This document shows positions 1 to 8,368 of a stretch of 64,000 nt of DNA, one piece after another (within the stretch, counting starts at the first letter, position 1; each line of letters opens with the position of its first letter). The stretch spans positions 72,790 through 136,789 of the forward strand of contig KE159640.1 of assembly GCA_000403315.2 (NCBI GenBank), given 5' to 3'. The notes under the pieces are model-generated. The model had not been told where the DNA came from and made no database searches. It was given only the letters and a program-made list of their open reading frames with translations. The DNA comes from Lachnospiraceae bacterium A2 (GTDB lineage: Bacteria > Bacillota > Clostridia > Lachnospirales > Lachnospiraceae). Position numbers and translations under genes: made by a program.

Positions 1-299
1 ATGTCAAGCAAAGTAGTGAAATTCTGTTCTTCCTCCACGCACTCGTACCAGATGTACCCGATCAGTGCAGTGTAATAGAGTTTCTCGGCTTTCACCCAAA
101 AATCTTCGCCGGATTGCTGCCCCTCCCCTTTGGTGTTTAAGATGATTGTGTTTACGAGTTTCAAAATATCCTTCTCGCTCCGGATATAAACGAGAGGGTT
201 GTAGTGCATGGATTTTTTGAAGTTAATGGTATTCAGCACTTTCACCCGATAGCTGTTCTTTAAGAGCATTTTTCCGCACTCTACTAACACTGTACCCTT
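1..299 (-). pseudogene. virD4: virD4 coupling protein, 3' part, split by a nested element
   Basis: This open frame has no start of its own and runs off the left edge of the window. It translates as the middle of a VirD4/TraG-type coupling ATPase: it opens KGTVLVECGKMLLKN and continues through YIRSEKDILKLVN, NTKGEG and FWVKAEKLYYTALIGYIWYE, all typical of the Tn1549-like family. The missing N-terminal part, including the Walker A region, lies at 13256-13844 and ends in VVTDP, exactly the residues expected before KGT. VirD4 couples the relaxosome to the conjugation channel, so its split should disable transfer of the outer ICE unless the nested element excises cleanly. Recognition of the family is firm; loss of function is inferred. 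Confidence 0.9.
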
Positions 300-305
300 T
301 GGTAA

Positions 306-311
306 TGTCAA
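306..311 (-). promoter_or_regulatory. -35 half of a circle-junction promoter
   Basis: A perfect TTGACA on the minus strand sits just inside the left end of the nested element. In the integrated state nothing like a -10 follows at the right distance. In an excised circle it would lie 16 bp upstream of the TATAAT at 13241-13246 and drive the recombinase gene. Tn4451 is known to form such a promoter in its circular intermediate. Confidence 0.7.
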
Positions 312-341
312 GTAGGGAATAAGAAAAAGTGTATCTTCTTA

Positions 342-527
342 TCAATCGGTTACACTGTCCTTGTCATTCTCGATAAGCCGCACTACCTTGTCCGTAAAGG
401 TTTCCCGGCTGGTTTCGCTGAAATGGATATGAATGTCAAAGGTGGTATTCCCTATCCGCTTCACAAGGTCGGGCTTTGCAGACAGAGGGGCGGCGGTGCG
501 GCTGGTCTTGCTGGTGTCATGGTTCAT
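342..527 (-). CDS. TnpW-like small transposon protein
   Basis: This is a 61-residue protein when started at the internal ATG at 527, whose first bases overlap the stop of the DnaC-like gene as ATGA, suggesting translational coupling. The C-terminal half (VKRIGNTTFDIHIHFSETSR, then ETFTDKVVRLI) resembles the TnpW-type proteins found in Tn4451-like and Tn1549-like elements, where a short conserved domain of this pattern recurs. The function of TnpW is unknown. A longer reading frame reaches 626 but lies inside the DnaC-like gene and has no good ribosome binding site. It is the last gene before the left end of the element. Confidence 0.7.
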   Translation of the reverse strand: MNHDTSKTSRTAAPLSAKPDLVKRIGNTTFDIHIHFSETSRETFTDKVVRLIENDKDSVTD

Positions 528-1375
528 AGGCTCTCCTTTCCGTTCATCAGTCCTTTTAACCGTTCCATTTTCCCCTGTGCCGTGGATTTTCTGATATTCT
601 CCCCGGTGAAGAATACCGGGCAGCACATTTCAAGCAGACGGTCATAAATCCGGGCATGGGCGGTGTCCTCCGGGTTCTGCAATTCCTCCAGCGTCAAATT
701 TGTAGTGACAATCAGCGGTTTTTGGCTTCGGTATCGGCTGTCAACCACGTTGTAAACCTGCTCCAATCCGTATTCCGTGCCGCGCTCCATACCGAAATCA
801 TCAAGGATAAGCAGAGGGAAGCTGCAAAGGTGGGCTATGTATTCGTTCCTGTCCTTGTAGCTGGCGGCAAGGTCATTGAGGATAAGGGCAAAATTCGTCA
901 TGCACACGGAAATCTCACGCTCCATAAGGGCATTAGCGATACACCCGGCAAAATAACTCTTGCCTGTGCCTACCTTGCCCCATAACAGGTAGCCGATATT
1001 CTCCGCTTTCATTTCCTCCCAATGCGCCGCATAGAAGAAAGCCTTATCCATTTGGGGGCATTTGCCGTTGTCATTTTCAAAAGTCCACTGGCGCATGGCG
1101 GCGTTGGAAAATCCCCGGCGTTTCAAGTCCTCCACGGTGTCATGGTGCTTGCGTTCCCGGTCTGTGGATTCCTGTTGTTCCCTCCGTTTGCGCTGGCAGT
1201 CACATTCTTTCGGGTGGCGGTCACGCCCGAAAAGGCTCTTGCCCTCTGTGAAGTAGGCTTCTTTGGGCTGGCGGCAGCTCCCGCAGTATAAAAGCCCGTC
1301 CTCGCCCGTGTAGTCCTCCGGCTGTGGCTCTGCTTCTGTGGCAAGCCGGAAAATAGCGTTGTCATAATCGCTCAT
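524..1375 (-). CDS. DnaC/IstB-like replication ATPase
   Basis: The 283-residue protein has an N-terminal Cys-rich part (CGSC near residue 32 and CDC near 58, probably a metal site) followed by a AAA+ domain. The Walker A motif is GKVGTGKSYFA, Walker B is LLILDDFGME, and sensor residues lie in PLIVTTNLTLEEL. This is the pattern of DnaC/DnaI helicase loaders and IstB-like proteins carried by mobilizable elements. It probably loads the host replicative helicase when the element replicates as a circle, working with the RepA-like protein immediately upstream. It is co-oriented with all the transfer genes to its right and overlaps the TnpW gene by four bases. Confidence 0.85.
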   Translation of the reverse strand: MSDYDNAIFRLATEAEPQPEDYTGEDGLLYCGSCRQPKEAYFTEGKSLFGRDRHPKECDCQRKRREQQESTDRERKHHDTVEDLKRRGFSNAAMRQWTFENDNGKCPQMDKAFFYAAHWEEMKAENIGYLLWGKVGTGKSYFAGCIANALMEREISVCMTNFALILNDLAASYKDRNEYIAHLCSFPLLILDDFGMERGTEYGLEQVYNVVDSRYRSQKPLIVTTNLTLEELQNPEDTAHARIYDRLLEMCCPVFFTGENIRKSTAQGKMERLKGLMNGKESL

Positions 1376-1439
1376 AGATAATCGTCCTCCTTGTTCATGG
1401 TCTTTTCCACGCCCTGTTTACAGGGCGTTGTATCTGCTG

Positions 1440-2216
1440 TCAAAGGCTCTCGCCCTCCTTGTAGGAATAATCGGGGATTCCCTTTTTCGGGTTCTCCTTT
1501 TTCTCCTTGTCTGCCCACCTGTAAAGCGCGGCGGCATGGCTCACATAATCATTCCCGAAAGCGGCAATATACCGGCTCATTTCCTCAATAAGCCGTTCAA
1601 GGCTGTCCGGGTATTCCTGCTTCAGTTCCGCATATTCGGATTCAGAGAGGAAAACATTCTGGTACTTGCCATAGGGCGCGGGCAGCTCCCCACTCGCTCC
1701 CTTTGTTTGGCTCTCTTTTAGTTTGTTTATATTATAGTTGTTAGGGTACGGTTTTCCGGACATCATAAGTCCGGTTTCCCGGCTGTCATATGTCCGGCTT
1801 TCCGGGCTTATGGTGTCCGGTTTTCCGGCTGTCATAGGTACGGAAACCTGTACTACTGGCGGCACTTTCACATAGATGTGGTTGGCGGCGGCAAAACGTG
1901 TCCTTTTCCGTTCCATAAGCCCGGCGGCGGCAAGCTCATTCAGCGTGTCCTGAATCGTTGTCCTGCCTTTGTCCAGTATTTCCGCTATCTCCGTGACCGG
2001 GTAGACAATATAAATCCTGCCCTCGCTGTCCTGCCAGCCGTTCTTCTGTGAGAGGGTAGAACGGTCTAACAGTAGCGCATAGAGCAGCTTTGCAGTCTGT
2101 GACAAGTCCATTTTCAGCAGAAAACGGGGATAGGGCAGATACGGCGGTATTATCGTTTCGGCTGTGATGTATTCAGCTATGGTTTTCACCTCCTGTCTGT
2201 GGCTTCTGTTACGCAT
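1440..2216 (-). CDS. RepA_N-type replication initiator of the nested element
   Basis: The RepA_N N-terminal domain is clear: YPRFLLKMDLSQTAKLLYALLLDR and NGWQDSEGRIYIVYPVTEIAEILDKGR, with a winged-helix motif around residues 70-110. The C-terminal part (residues 180-250) is a second helical domain with DYVSHAAALYRWAD. It probably starts replication of the excised circle. The start is uncertain. The only ATG in frame is at 2216 and has a poor ribosome binding site, whereas a perfect AGGAGGTG (2187-2194) lies six bases before an ATA codon at 2180, where homologues begin with Met-Ala-Glu-Tyr. Either ATA is used as a start or a point mutation has weakened the gene. Confidence 0.82.
   Translation of the reverse strand: MRNRSHRQEVKTIAEYITAETIIPPYLPYPRFLLKMDLSQTAKLLYALLLDRSTLSQKNGWQDSEGRIYIVYPVTEIAEILDKGRTTIQDTLNELAAAGLMERKRTRFAAANHIYVKVPPVVQVSVPMTAGKPDTISPESRTYDSRETGLMMSGKPYPNNYNINKLKESQTKGASGELPAPYGKYQNVFLSESEYAELKQEYPDSLERLIEEMSRYIAAFGNDYVSHAAALYRWADKEKKENPKKGIPDYSYKEGESL
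2187..2194 (-). promoter_or_regulatory. Consensus ribosome binding site ahead of an ATA codon
   Basis: AGGAGGTG on the minus strand is followed after six bases by ATA GCT GAA TAC. The position argues for the native start of RepA at 2180, now ATA rather than ATG. Confidence 0.6.
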
Positions 2217-2289
2217 TTAAAACGGCTTTTCCGTGGGTAAAGGATAAATGTATCACATACCCATTGAGCAGTAGCCGGGAAGCCTTGAT

Positions 2290-2673
2290 TTACGGGGGTT
2301 CTGTATTTTCTAAAGCGTGACATTTCCCCCTCTGTTTCCGTTTGCGCTGTGCGGCTCGGATTCTTTTCATGCGTCCGGCGCAATCCGGGCAGTATTTCCC
2401 CCTGTTGGATTTGGGGAGAAACTGACCGCCGCACTCGGTACAGCGTTTCAGTTCTGCCCGGTGCAAAAGGGCGGCTTCCAGTTTCCAGTCAAGGGGAAGT
2501 ACGGCAGAGATAAACCAGCGGCATAGGAGCGAATAGCTGATACTCTGCACACATACGCAGTCGCCCCCGTCCAGCAAAACGCAGTTGCCGTTATCGTAGT
2601 TGCAGCACTCATGCACAAGGCGGCGGGCGGCTCTGTGCTGTGGGTAGTCCATATAGGGGCGTTTACCGTTCAT
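2290..2673 (-). CDS. Cysteine-rich VLP-type element protein
   Basis: The 127-residue protein carries eleven cysteines. The N-terminal half (RRLVHECCNYDNGNCVLLD, then CVCVQSISYSLLCRWF) matches the cysteine-rich VLP family seen only in Tn4451-like and Tn1549-like elements. The C-terminal half is a CxxC...CxxC zinc ribbon (CTECGGQFLP...KYCPDCAGRM) followed by a basic tail, so nucleic acid binding is likely. The chosen ATG at 2673 has a GGGGAAAGGGGCG-type ribosome binding site; a GTG at 2703 is possible. Its start overlaps the end of the relaxase gene. Its precise role is unknown. Confidence 0.75.
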   Translation of the reverse strand: MNGKRPYMDYPQHRAARRLVHECCNYDNGNCVLLDGGDCVCVQSISYSLLCRWFISAVLPLDWKLEAALLHRAELKRCTECGGQFLPKSNRGKYCPDCAGRMKRIRAAQRKRKQRGKCHALENTEPP

Positions 2674-4303
2674 TTTCCCGCCCCTTTCCCCGTTCCGGCT
2701 CACGGTGTAAGATTTGGTCGATATTGTTCTTTACGGTCTGCAATTCCCAGACGTTCTCTTTCTTCTCCCGGTATTCGTTGTAAAGGCTGTTCTTCTCCCT
2801 CGTAAGCTGCTCAATCTCCGCTTGTAAGGCTTTGGACGCTGGCAGCTTTTGGATTCCCTTTGCTTTAAAATAGCGGGTGGCAGCTTCGGCAATCATAAAC
2901 TCGCTTTCGTGCTGTTCCCGGTAGTTCCTGCGGGCTTTCTCTGTTTTCTGTGCTTTCAGCCCGTCACGGGCGGGCTTGGTCTTGATGTAGGCTAATAACT
3001 GTTTCTGCAAGTCCTTTTTCTCCCGCAAAGTGCTTTCCACGGCTTTCAGTTTCCCGGTGGTTTCATGCAGCCCCGCACTGGCGGCGGCAAGGGCGGCTTC
3101 CAGTTCTTCCGGGGAAGAAAAGCCGGATTCCTCGTAAATGCTCATGGTCGCCGCCATTTGCTTTAGGTTGTGGACAGCCGCCCAGCGGTCATATCCTATG
3201 CCCTTGCCCTCGGCTCGCTTGGCTTCCCGGTCTACCATGCGCTGTACGCTATCCTGTTTCGGTGCGTTTATGGCGGCTTTATTGCGCTGTAAACGGTCTT
3301 TTATGCTGCGGGGGTATTCCTGTTTGGGTAGGGGCTTTTCGGCGGCTCTGACGGCGTTCTGTGCGTTTATGGTGAGTGCTTCCAGTACGGCGGCACGGTC
3401 AAAATCATCACCCAGTTTCCGGGCGGTGATTGGCTTCGTCCTGTCCGGCGTGAGATACGACAATCTCCTCCGGCTTTCCTTGACGGTCACGCCTTGCTGT
3501 AACAGCTTCCCGGAGAAGTCCTCAAAAGAGGTAGCAGAGGACAGGGCGGTGCGGATCGTGCGCCGTAGCTTCTCCTTGTCGGTTTCAAATTTTGTAAGTT
3601 TGGGCGGCTCTCCTGCGGCGGCAAGGGAAACGTTCTCTTTATCCAGTGCGGCTTGTCCTTTCTGTTTCGCCCAATACTCCCTCTCGGTGACACGGTTCTT
3701 GCTTCCGTTGAGCAAGTCAATCTGATAGAGGTTTTCCCGGTGGCACATCTCCATGACTTCCGCTTTGAAATATTCCATAGCTGCGTCCGTACAGCGGTGC
3801 TTGCAGCCCTCCCTTGTGTCGGCTGGTCTTTCCATGTAGGGTAGCAAGGGTACTTCCTTAATCCGCAAAGAATTGATTACGATATGCACATGGATATTTC
3901 CGCTGTGGTTATGCCCGTCCGGGTGGGTGCATACAAGGGCTTGGTGTCCGGGGAAATGCGTCTTGCAAAATTCCTCGCCCAACGCCTGCGCCCGGTCTAC
4001 GGTCAAGCCGTTGTCGGGTGCGTCACGGGGGTCAAAACTGATGATATAGTGGTGGCTCTTTACGTCCTCCCGTTTTTGGTTCTTGCCGTATTTCAGATTG
4101 GAGCGCATACACGCTATGGCGAAATCTTCCCCGCCGCAATTCAGAGAGGAAATGAGATAGCCTGTCCTCGGAACTATCTGCCCGTTTCCGTCCAGTGTGG
4201 GCTTCATGGTAAATTCGTCATGCTCAAAGGTTAGGTACTGCTCGGCGGCTCCGTAATCGGCATTTTTAGAGCTGATATGTTTGAATGTTGCCAACGGCTT
4301 CAC
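2663..4303 (-). CDS. MobA/MobL-family relaxase
   Basis: The relaxase nicks oriT and leads the transferred strand into the recipient. The N-terminal nuclease domain (about residues 1-230) shows the family signatures SHHYIISFDP near residue 83 and the histidine triad NIHVHIVINS near 137, which coordinates the metal. The likely catalytic Tyr lies near the N-terminus, in DYGAAEQYL. Residues 240-546 are basic and coiled-coil rich, as in MobA proteins with an accessory C-terminal region. The start at 4303 is GTG; a TTG at 4294 is slightly better spaced from GTAGGTGA. The gene overlaps mobC upstream and the cysteine-rich gene downstream, so all three are one operon. Confidence 0.9.
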   Translation of the reverse strand: MKPLATFKHISSKNADYGAAEQYLTFEHDEFTMKPTLDGNGQIVPRTGYLISSLNCGGEDFAIACMRSNLKYGKNQKREDVKSHHYIISFDPRDAPDNGLTVDRAQALGEEFCKTHFPGHQALVCTHPDGHNHSGNIHVHIVINSLRIKEVPLLPYMERPADTREGCKHRCTDAAMEYFKAEVMEMCHRENLYQIDLLNGSKNRVTEREYWAKQKGQAALDKENVSLAAAGEPPKLTKFETDKEKLRRTIRTALSSATSFEDFSGKLLQQGVTVKESRRRLSYLTPDRTKPITARKLGDDFDRAAVLEALTINAQNAVRAAEKPLPKQEYPRSIKDRLQRNKAAINAPKQDSVQRMVDREAKRAEGKGIGYDRWAAVHNLKQMAATMSIYEESGFSSPEELEAALAAASAGLHETTGKLKAVESTLREKKDLQKQLLAYIKTKPARDGLKAQKTEKARRNYREQHESEFMIAEAATRYFKAKGIQKLPASKALQAEIEQLTREKNSLYNEYREKKENVWELQTVKNNIDQILHREPERGKGRENER

Positions 4304-4661
4304 CTACTTTCTGCAAGACTTCAAACTTCAAGGCGGCAAGCTCCGTTATGGCGGCTCGCACTTCTTGGGAGAGGGTGTTATAAGGTGCGCCGTACTCGTT
4401 CAGACAGCGGGCAATCTGATTCAAGTTGCCGCCGATTTTCCCATACTCGGCGGTTAGCTTCCCAACGGCAGAAAGCAATTCATCATTGACCGGGGAAACG
4501 GTGATAACCGGGCGTATGCTTGACTTAATTAGGGCTTGCCGGATAAACTCGGCTTGGCTCATTTTGCAGAGGGCGGCACGCTCGGAAAACTCGGCGTATT
4601 CTTCCTCGGTCAAGCGTGTCTTGATTACCCGGTGGCGGTGGGGCGTGTTGTATTTTTTCAT
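4266..4661 (-). CDS. mobC: MobC-like relaxosome protein
   Basis: This 131-residue protein is the usual partner of a MobA/L relaxase. An N-terminal ribbon-helix-helix segment (VIKTRLTEEEYAEFSERAALC, MSQAEFIRQAL) should bind oriT DNA, and the C-terminal part contains the MobC core GKIGGNLNQIARCLNEYG. ATG at 4661 follows GAAAGGAGGT at good spacing; a much longer frame upstream is rejected because it runs through the oriT-like region. It overlaps the relaxase start by 38 bases, so the two are probably coupled. Confidence 0.88.
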   Translation of the reverse strand: MKKYNTPHRHRVIKTRLTEEEYAEFSERAALCKMSQAEFIRQALIKSSIRPVITVSPVNDELLSAVGKLTAEYGKIGGNLNQIARCLNEYGAPYNTLSQEVRAAITELAALKFEVLQKVGEAVGNIQTYQL

Positions 4662-4690
4662 GGCTGTGAACCTCCTTTCGTGGGTGGATT

Positions 4691-4745
4691 TTTTCAAGCG
4701 GCGCAAGCCGCAAAAGGCGGGCTTGGGGTGGCAACCCCAACAAGA
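4691..4745. other. Candidate origin of transfer
   Basis: Two hairpins lie just upstream of mobC, where oriT sits in many mobilizable elements. One has stem GCGGC (4698-4702), loop GCAA and GCCGC (4707-4711). The other has TTGGGGT (4723-4729), loop GGCA and ACCCCAA (4734-4740). A nick site cannot be assigned from sequence alone. The rest of 4746-5002 holds no recognised gene. Confidence 0.5.
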
Positions 4746-5002
4746 TTCCCGCAGGACAAAATGAGCCGACAGGCGAAATTTGGTACTGTGGTAGAATCTT
4801 GCTCTTAGTAACTGACGGATTCCGCTGTGCTGGCTTTCGCCGTTTTCCCCCGGCTTGCATGGCGTGGATTCTGCCAATTTTGCGGCGGTATTTTCCCATG
4901 CAGTAAAGCCGGAAATAAGCAAAATGGGCGTAAAAAAACAGGAAACCTTTTTCCTTGATTTCCTGTTTCGTATCTTCGCCAATAGCGGCGGTTATCCCGT
5001 TG

Positions 5003-5431
5003 TTATTCCCCGGAAGCAAACTTGTAGCCTATGCCTAAAACGGTCTTTATGTAGGTGGGGCGGCGGCTGTCCGGCTCTATCTTTTTCCGTAGATTGCATA
5101 TCACATTTGCCACGTTTGACTGGCAGCTCTCGCTTTCCATGCTCCACACGGCTTCAAAGATTTGCGCCTTTGTGAACACCCTCCCCGGACTGGCGGCAAG
5201 GTAGCAGAGTGCGCCGTATTCCAGACGGGTGAGGGAAACGTCAATTCCGTTTTTCAGTACCCGGCGTTGGTGCAGCCTTATTTCCAATCCCGGAAAAATA
5301 AGTGCCGGGGAATGGGGCGGCTGTATGGCTTCCAGCGGTATCATATCCGCAAGGGCGGCTATGGCTTTCTCAACCGCTTTTTCCTCGGTATCATTGAATA
5401 TCAGCATGGCTATTTTCCCGACAAACCTCAC
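5003..5431 (-). CDS. Orphan PhoB-type winged-helix regulator
   Basis: Residues 45-140 form an OmpR/PhoB-type DNA-binding domain: LEIRLHQRRVLKNG, LTRLEYGALCYLAASPGRVFTK, the recognition helix region SNVANVICNLRKKIE and the final hairpin YIKTVLGIGYKF. There is no receiver domain, only a short N-terminal region (FNDTEEKAVEKAIAALADM), so it is not a standard response regulator. Such stand-alone winged-helix proteins are common in Tn1549-like elements and may control transfer. The start is unclear: GTG at 5431 lies inside the AGGAGGTGAGG motif, and ATG at 5407 is rather far from it. Confidence 0.75.
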   Translation of the reverse strand: MRFVGKIAMLIFNDTEEKAVEKAIAALADMIPLEAIQPPHSPALIFPGLEIRLHQRRVLKNGIDVSLTRLEYGALCYLAASPGRVFTKAQIFEAVWSMESESCQSNVANVICNLRKKIEPDSRRPTYIKTVLGIGYKFASGE

Positions 5432-5450
5432 CTCCTGTCATGCCGCCTTT

Positions 5451-5651
5451 TCAGTCAAAGCGGAACTGGAACAGGGCAGTGATAAGCCGCTGTCTTATGC
5501 TGTCCTCGGTGTCTGTGTTGACGTGCCCGTTTTCAAGGGCGGCAAAGCGGATTCGTTTGCTGTAATGCCGTAAAATCTCGTCCACGGCTTCCGGCTCGCC
5601 GTTTGTCGCCCGGACAATGGTTTCATACGGCACAAGGTTAGTATTCCCCAT
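5451..5651 (-). CDS. Tn916 Orf8-like helix-turn-helix protein
   Basis: This 66-residue protein contains PYETIVRATNGEPEAVDEILRHYSKRI and IRQRLITALFQFRFD, the pattern of the small HTH proteins related to Tn916 Orf8, always encoded next to a sigma-like Orf7 partner. ATG at 5651 follows GGAGGGATTTTCAC, and the first 14 bases overlap the end of the upstream sigma-like gene. A regulatory role in element expression is inferred from that pairing. Confidence 0.72.
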   Translation of the reverse strand: MGNTNLVPYETIVRATNGEPEAVDEILRHYSKRIRFAALENGHVNTDTEDSIRQRLITALFQFRFD

Positions 5652-6081
5652 GTGAAAATCCCTCCATTTCTCTCTGCAACATCTGTAATGCGCTGTGTAT
5701 GTAATGCCATGCCGTACTCTTACAATGCCCGTATAAATCTGCGATTTCCTGCTGTGTGTAATTAGCGAAAAAGTAAAGGTAAATGATTTCCCTCTTTTTC
5801 TCCGGCAATGATAACAGGGCGGCGGCAAGCTCCCCATTGGTGAGTATGATTGTCTGACCGCAGATTGTAACGGGGTATTGTTCGTAAGGTGATTTGAGAA
5901 ATTCATCTGATGTGCTTAGAGGGTAGAACTTTTCTTCTGTGAGGTATTCAAAGGATATTTCTTTTTGCCGCCGCCTGTTCCTATCGCGCCATGCGTTAAT
6001 GGCGGCATAGCGTATGACGACTTTGCAAAAGCCATTGAAAGAATACATGATGTGTTCCTTGTATGCTTCTGTGCAATCCAT
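5638..6081 (-). CDS. Tn916 Orf7-like sigma factor
   Basis: The 147-residue protein has a sigma-70 region 4-like C-terminus: LSLPEKKREIIYLYFFANYTQQEIADLYGHCKSTAWHYIHSALQML, with the helix-turn-helix in QQEIADLYGHCKSTAWHYI. The N-terminal part (YSFNGFCKVVIRYAAINAWRDRNRRRQKE) resembles the short N-terminus of Tn916 Orf7. In Tn916 this gene pair activates the transfer operon, and a similar role is likely here. A ribosome binding site AAAGGAGGAAATTTCT precedes ATG at 6081. The gap 6082-6227 has no gene. Confidence 0.82.
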   Translation of the reverse strand: MDCTEAYKEHIMYSFNGFCKVVIRYAAINAWRDRNRRRQKEISFEYLTEEKFYPLSTSDEFLKSPYEQYPVTICGQTIILTNGELAAALLSLPEKKREIIYLYFFANYTQQEIADLYGHCKSTAWHYIHSALQMLQREMEGFSHGEY

Positions 6082-6227
6082 AGAAATTTCCTCCTTTCTC
6101 CCACATGGGGCGGTGTATGGTTTACGGTTACTTTTTATAATCTAAAAGGGCGGCAGCATTTTAGGCTATCGCCCTTTGACTATCCATACACGGTATAACT
6201 GCAAAACTTATTTGTTATATATCTAAA

Positions 6228-7160
6228 TCACTCAACCCATTCAGTAATCACTATAAACTTAATATTTTTTTCATCATCACTCCAAATTCTCACATTATTA
6301 TTTCTATCAAATTTGTAATTTGTTTGTGAAATAAAATCATCATAATCAATCTTTTCATATTTTTGATACTCACCTGTAATTGCACTAAAAAAATATTCCA
6401 TTCTATCGTAGCAAATAAATATTTCGCAATCTTCTGTAATCTTGAACGTCTCTATTTCCCTTATATCATTCGAACTTTTAACACTTTTTTCCACTTTTAA
6501 TATGCAATTATCTAATTCAACATATCTACCCGTGGCAGTAGCTGGCGTGTCAATAAATATTTCTACAAGTTCTGAGTTCTCAATATCTATATCATACTTG
6601 CAAAGTATAAATAAATCTGTTTGGTAAACAAGCAAATATCCAAAAACACTTGCTCCTAAAATAGCCGTTATGAGCGTCATAACAATAAGAAAATGCGTAT
6701 ATGACTTGAATAGTTTTCTTATTTTATCTGATACAAAATATCCAATATATGCACCTAATACATTAAATATCAAGTCATCAACATCTGTACTCCCAAGCGC
6801 AAAAAGGAGTTGCGTAATTTCAATTAACAGGCTGAATATAATAGCGGCACATAAAACCCCTTTACGTTTTTTGTTAGAGATAATTGGAAAAAGTATTCCA
6901 AATGGAATAAATAAAACGATATTTCCTACTACATTTTCAATGATTCGTCCTATAGAGGTGTTTGAAACAGCCATATCATAAATTGATTTAAAGGGAATGA
7001 TACTGATTGTCCTTTCACTTGCACCTATAGCAGAAAATAAGTTGTTTAATGTTACCTGTTTGAAAAAGGTTATGCGAAGCAGAAAGATAACGTATATAAT
7101 AAAAAATACCCACTGACAGCCACGCAAAATTTTTTCATGATTCTTATTTTGATTATCCAT
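6228..7160 (-). CDS. VanZ-like membrane protein (cargo)
   Basis: The 310-residue protein has a TM segment at about 14-32, then the VanZ core: GRIIENVVGNIVLFIPFGILFPII (about 71-94), LLIEITQLLFALGSTDVDDLIFNVLGAYIGYF (about 112-145), with the conserved acidic TDVDD motif, and one more TM near 157-180. The last 120 residues form an extra soluble domain not found in minimal VanZ proteins. VanZ proteins can raise glycopeptide or lipoglycopeptide tolerance without van ligases; the substrate here is not known. The gene is clearly AT-richer than the mobilization genes, a sign of separate origin. It follows the two-component genes after a hairpin. Confidence 0.85.
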   Translation of the reverse strand: MDNQNKNHEKILRGCQWVFFIIYVIFLLRITFFKQVTLNNLFSAIGASERTISIIPFKSIYDMAVSNTSIGRIIENVVGNIVLFIPFGILFPIISNKKRKGVLCAAIIFSLLIEITQLLFALGSTDVDDLIFNVLGAYIGYFVSDKIRKLFKSYTHFLIVMTLITAILGASVFGYLLVYQTDLFILCKYDIDIENSELVEIFIDTPATATGRYVELDNCILKVEKSVKSSNDIREIETFKITEDCEIFICYDRMEYFFSAITGEYQKYEKIDYDDFISQTNYKFDRNNNVRIWSDDEKNIKFIVITEWVE

Positions 7161-7175
7161 AGCAATTCCTCCAAG

Positions 7176-7226
7176 AAAAAACTCACTCTACTGGGGGATT
7201 ATTATACCCTGTTGAAGTGAGTTTTT
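7176..7226. terminator. Hairpin between the sensor kinase and VanZ genes
   Basis: AAAAACTCACT (7177-7187) pairs perfectly with AGTGAGTTTTT (7216-7226), leaving a loop that contains TATAAT on the minus strand. Read leftwards it ends in a T-run only 16 bases before the VanZ start codon, so it could be a terminator, an attenuator, or the site of a promoter for VanZ. Confidence 0.6.
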
Positions 7227-7261
7227 GATTCTTTATTTCTTTTTGATTTCTTATTTTTTTC

Positions 7262-8368
7262 TTATCGCTGCTTTTCCGCAACAGGCAGCTTGACTTCAAA
7301 CACTGTTATTTCATCATCACTCATAGCATATATGCTTCCATTGTGTATTCTTACAATTTCCTTTGCGATTGCCAAGCCAAGTCCTGTTCCGCTTTCTTCT
7401 GATTCCCCATATTCTTTGGAACGGTAAAATTTATCAAAAATATGCCCCAATTCATCAGCAGGTATTGTTTTGCCGTAATTCTTAATGGAAACAGTTATAT
7501 AAGATAAAGTTTGGCTGGCATAAATTTCAATCGAACTTTTCGGATAACTGTAATTTATAGCATTCTTCAGAAGATTATTGAATACTCTCGCAATCTTTTC
7601 TGAATCCCCTGTTATATACAGTCCTTCCCCTAACTTTAAATCAATGTGCAGCTCTTTGGGTTTAAGCAACGGGTAAAATTCATCTGCTAACTGTTCTATT
7701 AAAAAACATATGTCTATTTCCCGTTTCACCAGAGTTTTGTCTGATAAACTATATCTTGTTATATCAAAAAAATCATCTATCAGTTTTTCAAATTGTACAG
7801 CCTTGCGGAAAGCAGTTTTTGTATATTTTTCCCGTTGTATGACTGGCATATCCGGTGCTTCACACAATAGGCTCAAATAACCTACCACGGAAGCAAGCGG
7901 GGTTCTAATGTCATGCGCAAGGTAAGTAAGCGTATCTGATTTTTTCTGTGCTTCAATTTCCAGTAAATGCTGTTGCTCACGATTCTGCATTTTTATGAGA
8001 TTAAGCCAATTTTGCAAATCAGAAAATTCTAAAGGGAGTTCTATGTTATCCGCTGAATTATCAACAACATACTCCAAAGAATCCAATACTTTTAATATTT
8101 TCTTTGATGAACTTCTTTCTATTGCAATCCACATAAATAACTCTAATATGAGAAAACCAAATACAATAATCGATGGCTCATAATCATGTACAAAACACGC
8201 AAAATCGTATCCTGCTACTTTTTCAACGAAAATATAAAAGTTGTTATTGCCTACACTTTTAATCCCTAAAAAAACAGCGAACAGGACAAAGAACACGATA
8301 AATGCACTAATAAAATGTCTAAGCAATAAGAGCTTCCTATACTTCCTTGAAAATTTGTTACTCAACAA
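7262..8368 (-). CDS. VanS-like sensor histidine kinase
   Basis: The 368-residue kinase has two N-terminal TM segments (about 15-36 and 68-85) with a short extracytoplasmic loop between them. The H-box is LTYLAHDIRTPLASVVGYLSLL (His near residue 154), followed by the N-box VFNNLLKNAINYS and the G-boxes near HIFDKFYRS and GTGLGLAIAKEIVRIHNG. Layout and sequence resemble VanS/PhoR-class kinases. It overlaps the response regulator gene by 11 bases and probably controls the VanZ-like gene downstream. The stimulus may be a cell-wall-active compound, by analogy only. Confidence 0.88.
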   Translation of the reverse strand: MLSNKFSRKYRKLLLLRHFISAFIVFFVLFAVFLGIKSVGNNNFYIFVEKVAGYDFACFVHDYEPSIIVFGFLILELFMWIAIERSSSKKILKVLDSLEYVVDNSADNIELPLEFSDLQNWLNLIKMQNREQQHLLEIEAQKKSDTLTYLAHDIRTPLASVVGYLSLLCEAPDMPVIQREKYTKTAFRKAVQFEKLIDDFFDITRYSLSDKTLVKREIDICFLIEQLADEFYPLLKPKELHIDLKLGEGLYITGDSEKIARVFNNLLKNAINYSYPKSSIEIYASQTLSYITVSIKNYGKTIPADELGHIFDKFYRSKEYGESEESGTGLGLAIAKEIVRIHNGSIYAMSDDEITVFEVKLPVAEKQR

